From contig CM061139.1 of the NCBI GenBank assembly GCA_030789695.1, positions 203,519,641 through 203,583,640 on the forward strand: DNA of 64,000 bases, read 5' to 3'. The stretch's first letter is position 1, and each line of letters opens with the position of its first letter. The DNA is from Scilla litardierei. Lineage: Eukaryota > Streptophyta > Magnoliopsida > Asparagales > Asparagaceae. Under the pieces are notes generated by a model. It was given only the letters and a program-made list of their open reading frames with translations. It did no database searches and had not been told where the DNA came from. A program made the position numbers and the translations under genes. Below are positions 11,400 through 21,860 of this stretch, one piece after another.

Positions 11400-12312
11400 C
11401 CAAATCTCTCGGTGGCCTTCTTCTCATCCTCGGTGCTCGACGATTGCAACGCTGAAAGCTGAAAGTGAGCTTCAAGAGGTGTCCCCACGGGCTTTGCGCT
11501 CCCCATTCAATAACGGACGAGCACCTTCTCAATATACCCCTTCTGCGACAACCTCAACTCACACTTCCTCATATCTTGGGATATCTCCATCCTTAGGATT
11601 TTCTTCGCCGGGCCTAAATCCTTCATATCGAACTCCTTGTCTAACTTCTCATTTAGCTTATTGACCTCCGACATGTTTGAGGAAGCAATCAACATGTCGC
11701 CAACATAAAGTAGGAGGGAGATGTGCGAGCCATCATCCAATATGTGCACATATACACATTGATCCTTCACGCTCCGCTCAAATCCTACACCCCATCATGA
11801 AGCTATCAAATCGCTTGTACCAATGGCTGGGTGACTGCTTCAATCCGTACAAGGATTTCCTCAACTTACAGACTATCCTCTCCTTGCCTTCAACTAAGAA
11901 CCCCTCTGGTTGGTGCATGTAAATCTCCTCATCCAAATCACCGTGCAGAAAAGCGGTCTTGACATCGAGTTGTTCCAACTCCATGTCCATGGATGCTACT
12001 AGTGCTAACAAAACACGAATGGAAGTGTGTCTCACTACTGGAGAAAATATCTCATTGTAGTCCTCTCCCTTCCTCTATGCAAAACCCTTAGCCACGAGCC
12101 TTGCTTTGTACCGTACATCACCACCATCTTCAGTCGAGCTTTTCTTTACCTTATAGATTCACCTACATCCAATGGCACGCTTCTCATGTGGTAAAGGCAC
12201 TAACTTCCACGTGTCATTGTGGTGTAGAGACTCCATCTCTTCCTCAATAGCTCCTTACCAAGTTGTCGCATCACTCAAGCTAATGGCTCCATTGTAGGTC
12301 ATAGGCTCGCGT
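11400..12312 (-). pseudogene. copia reverse transcriptase fragment (minus strand)
   Basis: Read leftwards from 12312 the frames give REPMTYNGAISLSDATTW, EEEMESLHHNDTWKLVPLP, RYKARLVAKGFA, then QLDVKTAFLHGDLDEEIYM and KSLYGLKQSPSHWYKRFD. The catalytic motif appears as YVGDMLIAS instead of YVDDMLIAS. The following DMKDLGPAKKILRMEI is the usual copia RT thumb region. Stops and a frame change near 11775 break it. The fragment starts abruptly at about 12312, where a plus-strand copia gag begins. Confidence 0.85.
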
Positions 12313-12314
12313 AT

Positions 12315-14238
12315 AGCGCCATCCAGCTATCGTTAGTCGACACCGTCTTGAGAGAGGTGTTGGACGAGGCTAAAGCCAAGGATATGTGGAAGAAGTTAGA
12401 TGGGTTGTATATGAGGAAATCCTTTACAAGCCGCCTCTACTTATTACAACAGCTGTACACTTTGAAGAAGAATCCTGGATCTGCGGTAAAAGATCACATA
12501 GATGAGTTGAATCGGATTGTGATGGAGTTGTAGGGAATGGATGTTAAGATCGAAGATAAGCAACAAGCGGTGATCTTTTTATGTTCGTTGACTGAGGAGT
12601 TCTCCCAATTTGTTCGGTCCATAATTTATGGACGAACAACGCTTACCGTGAAAGAGGTGAAGGCGGCACTCCATACCGAGATGCTATGTGAGAAGGTACA
12701 AGGTTGAGACTTTAGAGGAAACTGTGATGAAGCATTGCATGTGAGAGGGAGGCAGGACAGAAGAGGATGTCAAGGCCATTTCAAGAAGGACCGCTCGAAG
12801 TCCCAGCATTCCCGTGATAGGCTTGATAGCTCATGTTTCATATGCAAGCAGAGAGACCATTGAAGGAACCAATGCCCCAATAGATTTGGGAAGAAAGACA
12901 AGGAAGCTTCTGGTTCTGCTTTCTTAGGTTTGGATGACATGTATATCCGTGATGACAGAGACCACGATGAAAGGGGTAGAGATCCTGAGATGTTCGCAGC
13001 GGGGGTGTCCGGTGAGGTACAAGTTACATGGTTGATGGACAGTGGGTGTTCTTTCCATATGACTCTACATCGGAGTTGGTTTTCCACTTACCGTTCCCAA
13101 GAAGACTGAGGCTCTATTCTCATGGGGAACAATGCGGCGTGTAAGACCGCAGGTATTGAAACTGTCCGGAGTAAGATGCACGATGGCATAGTGCGTACCC
13201 TAGCAGATGTGAGGCATGTCCCCAATCTTCGAAAGAGCTTGATATCCATCGGTGTGTTGGATAATGTTGGATGCAAGTCAGTTTTAGAGAATGGCCAGAT
13301 GAGTGTATCCAAAGGAGCCATGGTTGTGATGAAGGGAAGACAGGTAGGGAATCTATATGCCTTACAAGGTACCACGGTAGAAGGCGAAGCCGATGCCACC
13401 TCTACTAGCTCGAGTGATGGAGATTCAGTGAAGTTATGGCATTATCGTTTGGGTCACCCGTGTGTCAAGACCCTCGATGTTCTCCGCCGAAGAAAATTGA
13501 TTGGAGCTAGTGATGAGAGTGGAGTTTTGTGAAAGCTGTGTGTACGGGAAAAAGACAAAGGTGCAGTTCAACACAGGAAAGCACACTAGCCAAAGTCCAC
13601 TGGATTACATTCATTCCGATGTTTGGGGGCCGTGTCCTGTAGCGTCAGGAGGTGGGGCTAGATACTTTGTTCTCATCATCGATGATTATTCTCGAAAGGT
13701 TTAGATGTACTTGATGAAGACAAAAGATTAAACCTTTGGGATTTTCAAGTAATGGCTTGCGATGGTTGAAAAGCAAACTGGCAATGCAGTGAAAGTCCTT
13801 ATATCTGACAACGGAGGCGAGTATACCTCAAGGGAGTTCATAGGATTCTACAGATCTCATGGGATTCAACGTCATTTTACTATACCAGGGGATCCTCAGT
13901 CGAACGTGGTTGTAGAGAGGATGAACAAGACGTTGGAGAGAGTGCGTTGCTTGAGGCACTCTACTGGTTTGGAGAATGAATTTTGGGGTGAGATACTCAC
14001 TACCGTCGTGCACATAGTGAATAGAGTTTCGTTGGCGACGATTGACTACCAAATTCCAGAAGAGAAGTGGAGTGGGAAAATTGGTGACTACTCTTACCTA
14101 CGCATCGTTGGTTGCCCGACATATGCACATGAGAGGGGCGACAAGTTGGATCCCAGGGCCAAGAAGTACATTTTCCTTAGATACGGCGATGGCGTGAAAG
14201 GATGTCACTTGTGTGACCCAATTTTTCAAGCTAGCTAG
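12315..14238 (+). pseudogene. copia gag, protease and integrase fragment (plus strand, Tork-like)
   Basis: The frame opens as AIQLSLVDTVLREVLDEAKA and runs through a UBN2-type gag, a zinc knuckle (CFICKQRDHxRNQC, about 12836-12880), a protease (MDSGCSFHMT, about 13035-13065), the GAG-pre-integrase region (LWHYRLGHPCVKTLDVL, then CESCVYGKKTK) and the integrase core (DYIHSDVWGPC, ISDNGGEYTS, VVERMNKTLERVR). It stops at 14238 after GDGVKGCHLCDP. Stops lie at 12531, 12705 and 13703. It runs opposite to the RT fragment at 11400-12312. Confidence 0.85.
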
Positions 14239-14434
14239 TTGTTAGAGCTTGTGTTCCACGGGGTTTCCAACGGTTTTTTATCAAGTGGTATCAGAGCTCT
14301 CGGTTGTTTGTGGAGAAATTGAGTAGCGAAGATGGTTAGTTTGGCGACGCTGAGAGGTTCACCGGCCGTAATGATTTTAGGTTATGGCAGTCGAGGGTGA
14401 AAAATTATTTGAGGCAGACGAAATGTTTTCAGAT
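14239..14434 (+). mobile_element. copia LTR end, primer site and gag start fragment
   Basis: TGGTATCAGAGC (about 14287-14298) is a perfect initiator tRNA-Met primer site. It follows an LTR-end-like sequence and precedes a gag start with FTGRNDFRLWQSRVKNYL, read with one frame change. In this orientation the start of gag lies downstream of the integrase fragment, an order no intact element has. The LTR of the composite element cuts it at 14434. Confidence 0.6.
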
Positions 14435-14652
14435 TGTTATTTTCTGGGTTTAAACACATTGGGATTGGGCTCCACTTTGGTAAGATATTGTCCACTCTGT
14501 GCCTGCACCGGCTCCCGCACCGGCTCCCACACGGTTTTAAACACGGAGCTTTGCCCCGAAAGGCCTCTTACCAATGGAATTCCCAAGCCACTATTTAAAA
14601 CCCCCCGGATCCCCCCACTTGGCCGATGTGGGACTATTCGAAAATCCCAACA
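14435..14652 (-). repeat. LTR of the composite element, right copy (5' LTR on the minus strand)
   Basis: Matches 10676-10880 with TG...CA ends and is followed by the AAAGG target repeat (14653-14657). It contains one extra copy of a CACCGGCTCC phrase near 14507-14530. Confidence 0.85.
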
Positions 14653-14657
14653 AAAGG

Positions 14658-14813
14658 AATACAAAATGCTACAATAATTCATTGATTCCAGAAGCTATGA
14701 GCGAATAATATTTGCAGCAATTTAAAAGGAAGTTTACAAATAAATCATGGACAAGTTAGCTTACATTCCGTGAACTGTACATGTGCTATATAAACATTAC
14801 ATTGGAAAAATAC
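14658..14813 (-). other. start of the intron after the last DUF707 exon seen
   Basis: The donor GT lies at 14812-14813. The sequence is AT-rich and open for no coding frame of note. It is cut by the composite element at 14657, which therefore probably sits within this intron. Confidence 0.5.
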
Positions 14814-17800
14814 CTGGATAAGATGCCAAGCACAGCGCCAAGCAGGTCGTGAAAATACTGGTGCCATGCCCTCCACCCATCTATACATCGAAAATGGACT
14901 TAAAACTTGCTTTTTAATGAAAACATTAGAATCTTTTAATAGAAATAAAAAAACATTACTACATGATCCTTTTGGCACGTTTCACTTCTTCAACCCCGTT
15001 TGAATGTGTAGAATAAACATGAGTGGCAAAATTAAATGAAAAGTGCAGTTCATCATGGACAGGTTAGTTAAGAAAGTATGTCCAATGATGGAAACATCCA
15101 CAGGTTTCAATTGTCAATGGGAGTTGTGGTATGGCCTATGTGGCTACACCATAACAAGCAAAGTCTACGCGGAAGGGCAACCAAACTTGGGCTGTCCTCT
15201 TACATACAGTTTGTCATGTATCCTGATGGAGAGGGTTGGCAGCATCTTCCACTCAGTGAAGACTCAATTGATATTCCCCCATGAAAAAGATCCAGATAAG
15301 TGATAATTTGACGAGGCTCCAGCTAATGCAGAGACGTAAAAGCAGAAATGGGCCATTTGGTTATTCCACCATTTTGCTTATCACAAAGCAATTCCTGCCA
15401 CTGGGGCTACCTTATGTAACATTTTACTTTTGATGTTTCTTCTTTATTATGTAGATGATGTGAGAGAGACATTATGTTTCGTGTTATGTAAGTTGACCAT
15501 CTATTTATGTACTAAGTTTCAGCATTTCCTCTTCAATAAACCAAATGATATAATACATTTTTCTCACATGTTAGGAGTTCAGGAAATGAAAAGGAAAAAA
15601 ATTCCCATAATCAGCCCTATATGCAGCTATCACGAACATGGAAGTGAATAACAAGAATACAACAAAAAAGGTACCAACCCAGCGCATGGAGGTCCCTCAC
15701 TGGCACTGGTACACTTCCTTTTACCTCGAGAATCATAAACTCTCCTGTGCAAAATGTAACTATGTGATGTAATATCAACAATGGTAGCCGTCAACATAAA
15801 CAGAGGCCAAAAACAATTCCATTACCTGTGAACCTTTCCTTTCTTTCTGCGAGCGGTTAACCTATGATGTATCTCAGATAGTTTAGGGTCCAATGCTGGC
15901 TGAGATATCTCCAGTCCTTCTGCTTTCATAATTTTTAAGTACCTAGAGAGGGTATTGGCATATTAACTAAATGACAGAATGGAAGGAATGAAAATAGGAT
16001 GCCTGAATTATAAGCATGTGTCACTACCTACCTAGGGAAAAAATGTTCTGTCTTGATTTAAATTTTGCACGAGCCAAAAGAAAATTATACGCACCGGACT
16101 GAAGGAAAAAAATATGTACCTTCCCGGATCGAAATTATCTACCCCTATGTCCTCATCCCAAAGAAATATATAATCGTAAATGGAGACAACATCTGGGTAG
16201 AGGAAACGTTTTGCAAACCACCTGGTGCAATGTTGAAAGATATTGTTAAACATAAGGGTAACAATGAAAAGGGTCTAAAACAACTCAGGCATACAAAAGT
16301 ACGTGATTTGCTGTATTGCAAACATAAATGTACATTTACCATTTTGTTTGGTCACGAGCAGCTATATGGATCACAGTTTTGCTCCACCAGAGATCATGCC
16401 ACTCATCAATGATACTGTCGTAGTGGAACAGAATAACTGTAAAATTCTCTGGAAGAAACTGAACACTGAAAAATTAGACAATGAATGCTCAATTTTAGCC
16501 TGTGCAATTGAAGTTTGATAATACCTTTTTGACAATGATATCTACATTACTCTTCTGCTTAATGCCAACAGCCATTGCTAGTAAGTTCCGAGGATTCTGA
16601 ACACTCTCCTGCAAAATCACATTAACATGGCATTATATGAACCTACTAAAAAAGATCAATTTTTTACAAGAATGTAAAGTCATATAACAAAGCCCCCCCT
16701 ATTGAGAAAAACAAATGGATCCTTTCCTTTCTCACGGCCTAGGCTCAGAACCCTTAATCTACCAGCCACACATGGAACAATAATTAGTAAATAATTTGTT
16801 ATTGAAGAGTGAGCTATTGCTGCACACTTGGTAAAGAATACATCCTTGTTCCTTAAGGAAAACGGTGAGACTATTATCCCCGCTGAAGAATATACCCTTT
16901 GGTATTAGCAAACGAAGTGTTTTAACATGGTTACTTATCACTAAACCAATAGAAGGAGTTGATTACTGCAAAGTTAGTCAAATAACTGAATTCTGCAAAA
17001 TGGGAAGGAACGGTTTTAAGCACTAAATTAGTAACATCAAATTTAATGTACCAGATAACATATCTGCACAAAAAATTTCCATTAAATAATGCACTGTGGA
17101 TACTCCTGCATGAAATGAAACTGGACTACAATAACATAGAATACCTAGGAGAAAGTACTAACCTTCAATTTTGATCTCTTTGTGAGCCACAGAGGCTTTA
17201 ATTCCATGTCTGATCTCCGATGCACTATACCATGAGGCAGATAACCAACACGGCTGCTAGTTCTACGAGACTCCTAAATCATATTAATAGAATGTTAGAA
17301 AGAGGTTTTTAGTTTTAAGCAGTGCGTATGTCCCATGTATTCATGCTGCCACATGCATACACATTTATTACATCTTACAAGTTTCTTTAGCTACGGAAAC
17401 ATTGATGGGCAGTCATAATCTCACAAGCAAATAAGGATTTTTTTTGAGGCAAAATAATCATAAATATCATGAAGAAAGTAAACCATGGCCAGAAGGTTCT
17501 CCCAAGTCTGGGAATGAAAACAGTAATAATATGTCTTCTGTCACGAGAAAAGAGAGAAGAGGTAAAAGAAGAAAGCTAATAGCAAATAACTTGTTATACC
17601 GTTCTTGTATCAGTGTCGAAGGGATGTAAAATTGTTTCCATCTGCCAATTTTACAAACCACAATAAAAGTCAGACTAAATGATGCATAAACAAGCAGTGA
17701 AAATGACAAAATAGTCAATCGTACAAGGATGTACCTCTGTTTCTTCATATTGAATGGTTGTCATTCTATAAACAAGGAACAAGATGACTGCACCCAAAAA

Positions 17801-17824
17801 TATGAGATATGGTTGCGGTTTCAT
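14814..17824 (-). CDS. DUF707 family membrane-anchored protein (C-terminal exons not in window)
   Basis: Nine minus-strand exons join in frame with GT..AG borders: 17735-17824, 17600-17641, 17163-17273, 16525-16608, 16340-16458, 16120-16221, 15826-15942, 15679-15744 and 14814-14880 (798 nt, 266 codons). The start MKPQPYLIFLGAVILFLVYR is a hydrophobic signal anchor, implying a type II membrane protein. DUF707 motifs follow in order: GYLPHGIVHRRSDMELKPLW, NLLAMAVGIKQK, FLPENFTVILFHYD, WWFAKRFLYPDVVSIYDYIF, LWDEDIGVDNFDPGRY, GLEISQPALDP, SEGPPC and WVEGMAPVFSR. The function is not established. Family members run to roughly 370-410 aa, so about 100 residues (NDLVHGWG region onwards) are missing. 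The composite element inserted 160 bp past the last exon seen, so the final exons may lie beyond the insertions or be lost. Confidence 0.9.
15003..15310 (+). other. exon-like fragment of unknown origin inside a DUF707 intron
   Basis: Plus-strand frames at 15078-15284 give a protein-like string (GVVVWPMWLHHNKQSLRG, then YIQFVMYPDGEGWQHLPLS). GC content is higher than in the surrounding intron. It opposes the host gene and switches frame near 15280. I do not recognise the family; it may be a captured or retroposed gene fragment. Confidence 0.3.
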
Positions 17825-17989
17825 CTTTTACCAGAACTTACTGCATATATAATTCTGCAAGGGCAACTCTACACTGTCAGTTTACTTACAGAAAAGGAAA
17901 AGTAGGAAGGTTTGAAGTCTTGGCCGACATAAATATGCATTGTTCGCATTGTATTGGATTTCGAGCATGTCGAAATAAATACCATCAAT

Positions 17990-18838
17990 ACTAACTTATA
18001 ACAACTAATATACAAAGAGATTCAAGATTTGAATTATCCAAATTTTAAATTCTATTTTATTTCATAAATGTCCAGGAAAAAAATCTCATTTTCCAGTCAA
18101 GGTTCAATCTATTAGCCGGCCGATCGAGTGGGTTAACAAATAAGATAGTGTCTTAAATGATAGATCTATAGATATATCAATTATGAATATGAAGATATAC
18201 CTAAAACTACCAGCCATGTTGAGATAAGGTAATCAATAAGTCAATGTTTTTCGATATATACATCCTGATTCGTTCGATACATCCGATATCAATAATATAA
18301 ACTGCCGGTCAATACCAAGACCGAGACCAAAACTGAGATTTTGATCCTTGAAAAGGTAAGTGTAACTTGGCATCATGTTCATCAAAGAGATAGAAACGTA
18401 TCTTTTTATTCAGAAGATGTAACAGACATATAAAACATTGATGTAGTTGATTCAATTATACACTGCAATGAACATAACAAAACTGACCAGGCCCAGCAGT
18501 TGATATTTTTGATCAAGTAACACTCCATTCGTATGACAAATTCCATTGTAAAAATAATTAACAAACGTAACCCTCCAAAACAGATAACCACTAACGGAAA
18601 TATGTACACAGTAAAAACAAATATATTAAGCAACTTACTCCTATCATCTCTCACTAAAGATGACTCAGACATGCAAACTATATCTCCAGTGTCCTACAAA
18701 TAGTAAAATTTTCAAGTTGACATCTAAGTCTAGAGGTATATGAATGAAGAAGCAATATGAATGATGAATCTACTTTCTCCATCCTCAAATATATATACAT
18801 ATACGGGATGATGTAGCTGAGCACATGCACAACCAAGT
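17990..18838. other. non-coding upstream region of the DUF707 gene
   Basis: AT-rich. A short exon-like piece on the minus strand (about 18647-18701, preceded by TTTGTAG and followed by GTAAGT) encodes DTGDIVCMSESSLVRDDR and could be a 5' untranslated exon. No other gene is seen. Confidence 0.3.
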
Positions 18839-18839
18839 T

Positions 18840-19152
18840 AGTTGTGCACGTGCACAAAAAGCCCATATTATCCCTTTTTTGAATTTTTTATAGAAATGAT
18901 GTACACATTCTTAAACTGCAAAACCTCAAATATGAGTGAACCCTAGGGGCATTGACCATCGATCCATCCGTTACAAAAAGTTCTAATTTTTCTGAAACTT
19001 TTGAGACTGTTAAATTTGCAAGGGTTAGATTGAGAATAAAACAGCATTTGATTCACTTGATTTTTGGTGTGTCGATCGTTCATAAGGTGTAAAATAATCC
19101 TAAGTTTTTTTCGAAAATGTAAAAATGAATTTTTTGTACACATGCACAGCTA
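18840..19152 (-). mobile_element. MITE with GTGCAC-rich terminal inverted repeats
   Basis: The left end AGTTGTGCACGTGCACAAAA and the reverse complement of the right end, AGCTGTGCATGTGTACAAAA, match at about 16 of 20 positions. The inside carries the family blocks also found at 19190-19490 and 2630-3035, here inverted. No ORF is present. Confidence 0.55.
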
Positions 19153-19189
19153 CTTAAATGTGTACATGCACATCTATATTCCCCCCCAC

Positions 19190-19490
19190 CCACACACATA
19201 TGAGAAAAAGGGATATGAGCATTCAGTGTAGGAAATTTATTGTGCACCGTTCCGATAAAACTTTAATTTTCACTTTTTTCAATGATCAATACCATTCATC
19301 TTGTACACATCATGATCAACATATCAAAAATCAAGTGAGTCTAACATTCTTTAACCATCGATCCAATTGTTACAAATTTAACGGTTTTAGAATAATAGAA
19401 CTTTCTGTAACAGGACGATCAAGGTTTAAATATCCCCTAGTGTTCACACATATTTGAGGTTTTTGGGTTTTAGAATGTAACGACCCCAAA
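19190..19490 (+). repeat. MITE-family copy, inverted relative to 18840-19152
   Basis: It contains AAAAATCAAGTGAGTCTAAC, GTTACAAATTTAACGG and CCCCTAGTGTTCACACATAT, matching the reverse complement of the neighbouring element block by block. With that element it makes a large degenerate inverted repeat spanning about 650 bp. Confidence 0.5.
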
Positions 19491-19574
19491 TAATTTTTTT
19501 CGAAAAAATAAAGGAAAATATAGAGTTTTTAACGGTCGGTGTAGGAAATTTTCTACCACATGTTCACCTGCCTT

Positions 19575-19976
19575 AAACCATATATATGAGAATACTGTAT
19601 ATCATATGACATATGTGGCTAAGACTCACATGTGGTCTTCAAAAAACCCACCTTTTGCCATTTTTTCAAAGGATCGAAACTGTTCATTTTTTGATGTTCA
19701 TATTCTAAAATCCTAAAACACTGAATATCGGGTGAACCGATGATGTTTATCCATCCGTCGCAAAATTTTTATTCAAGTAAAGTCGTTAAATTTGCGACGG
19801 ATGGATGATGGGCATAACCCTTGGGTTCATCCTATATTCGGTGTTTTGAGATTTTGAAATATATAGATCAAAATGAACGGTTCCGATCATCTGAAAAAAT
19901 AGCAAAGGGTGGATTTTTAGAGGCGTATATGATACTATGATACCTATTATTATATATTTATATATATGGTTTTTGA
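19575..19976. mobile_element. foldback element with arms of about 140-200 bp
   Basis: The left half (for example GCCATTTTTTCAAAGGATCG, then AAACACTGAATATCGGGTGA and CATCCGTCGCAAA) recurs as its reverse complement in the right half (CGATCATCTGAAAAAATAGC, ATATTCGGTGTTTTGAG, TTTGCGACGGATGG). The centre lies near 19775-19785. Ends are near CCATATATAT on both sides. No protein is encoded; a transcript could form a long hairpin. Confidence 0.7.
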
Positions 19977-20880
19977 GTCGAGGATTAGCCCTTACCTCTC
20001 TCCCCAAAAAATTACGGAAAATAAACAAATAAATAAAATAAAAAAGCAACCCATCAAGCACAATCAGTGGGTCCAAGAACCAATTACCAACACGGTGACA
20101 GAGCTGTGCAAAAGGACTAGATATCATTCTAAAAGTTATTTTCTCCTTTCGGGTGAATCCTACTCCAATGGCGTTGACATTGTTCTTCATCATTATCTTG
20201 ATCCCAGAAATATATGTCATCTGTCTATGCATGCACATAACCAAAGATGTAAATGGTTTAATTATGGATCATATATTTGTTTTACCATATCCATATACGA
20301 AATAACCTACTGAATACATATGATGATATAGGTAATGTGAAAAGAAAATTTATTACCCACATTTATAAAAACACTGATACAAATATTGACTTGGTATGAA
20401 TTAGATGTGGGTTAATTTCCATAATTGGTATAAATGATACATATTGGATGTAAACGAATGAATAATAGATATATAAAATCTAATAACTCTTTATGTAATC
20501 ATGTTCGGGCTAATTAAGCATCAAGTATATATGGACATATGAGTATGAATGAGGATGATTAAGGATAAATAAATCGTGAGTGTAATCTATTACCAGCACA
20601 TCTCCGTATATATATTCGTCCGAAAATTACTATTTGAAATCCATATCTATATACGGTTTGATAGAAGATTTTTATATCATTATTCGCATCCAAAAACACA
20701 TAGATAAAGATTTGTTTCGCATAGTCTAAATCCGTTTATATCTTGCAGTCAAACCGACGGGATCTCCCCTATTTACCTATGCACATGAATCAATTTTCTT
20801 TGTGACAGAAACCTCATTATACTATGTTAATGTTGAGCATGCATGCCCACTCAAAACATCATTAGGGTGACTAGGTCCTT
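19977..20880. other. AT-rich intergenic DNA
   Basis: No gene is seen. Open frames at 19966-20313 and on the opposite strand at 19786-20244 lack recognisable domains and overlap the foldback element. Confidence 0.35.
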
Positions 20881-21860
20881 TGTGGGGAACTTTTGTGGAA
20901 GTTGGCTCGATTCGACGCATCAGAAGCATTAGTCGAACAAACGAGTTATATTGTACAGAGATAACTCGACTGTGCTTGAGTTCGACCTATCTGACTTTGC
21001 ACAAGTTATATACGATGATGCTGAGTATTTGGTCTTCTACAGCACAGGTGGTCGATCGGTCGTCAGGTCGTCAGGTCGAGTCTGGTGTCGATCGCTCAAC
21101 ATTGGGCCGTTCGGTCGTCACTCGATTAGAGTTCGTGTTCGGTCGAACGGTCGTATAATGGCTTGATGGTAATGGCTCGTATGTGTGGCTCGGCACTTTG
21201 GCCGTTCGGTACAGAAGAAGATCGCTCGGTCGAAGGGGCCCATTGGGATGTGTCTCACTAGGATGCGGCAAAGGCCCACTAAGGTGCGGCGGCATTAATT
21301 ACGAAGCAGTGATTGGATTGGATACCGTAATTGTCAGGATCTGTATCCTTAGGAGATCATAGCCAATGACAACAACTATTGTAACCTAGGTTTATAAATA
21401 TGTGGTTTTAGGTTAGTGTTTTGTGGGGATTATTGTGGGACATCAGAGAAACCATTGAGGGAGCCGTCATTTGTGAGAGCCAACTTTGAAAGATATTGTT
21501 GTGAGCTTTAGATGAGATTTTGTGTGCTTCTGCTTCGTTGGACGAAGAGAAGATTTGTATTTGTTCTTTCTTTTCGTAACAAAGCTCATTGGTGTTCCTC
21601 CTTGGCCGGTCCACGGCCTAAAGATTATTATCTCTCTTAGTGCATCTCATTTGTTTCTTGTGTTGCTGATCTTTGTCCTTGGTCTCTAACGATCTTGAGT
21701 ATTCCGTTGTCTTGGTGCTGCCTCCTCCTCCATCTCTTGGTAGTGCGAAGTTGCTTCTGCACGGCTACTTTGTCCTTTGATATTTCCACAAATGACAACT
21801 TTTGTCTAACAATCTTTGTGGTTCCACCACAACGGTTGTAATTGGTCATTTAGAAGATTC
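20881..21860 (+). mobile_element. possible solo LTR or LTR fragment
   Basis: The segment starts TGTGGGGAAC. It contains repeated CGGTCG phrases (21050-21250), a TATA-like GTTTATAAATATGTGG (about 21390) and a T-rich leader-like downstream part. GC content is higher than in the flanks. I could not find a convincing right end or a target duplication, so the type and boundary are uncertain. Confidence 0.3.

Larger units (their letters stand above)
10676..14652 (-). mobile_element. composite LTR element (TRIM-like) with scrambled copia fragments
   Basis: Direct repeats of 205 bp (10676-10880) and 218 bp (14435-14652) have TG...CA ends and are flanked outside by the same 5 bp, AAAGG (10671-10675 and 14653-14657). 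This shows they inserted as one unit. On the minus strand the left repeat is the 3' LTR, with a polypurine tract next to it (10881-10893), and a tRNA-Met primer site lies at 11331-11343. That would be a TRIM of about 0.9 kb, but 3.09 kb of copia DNA (11344-14434) sits between its 5' LTR and its primer site. Confidence 0.75.

Noticed and set aside
10906..11506. Several overlapping open frames of 80-126 codons
   Set aside because: They lie in the non-coding inside of the TRIM-like element between primer site and polypurine tract, with no conserved motif.
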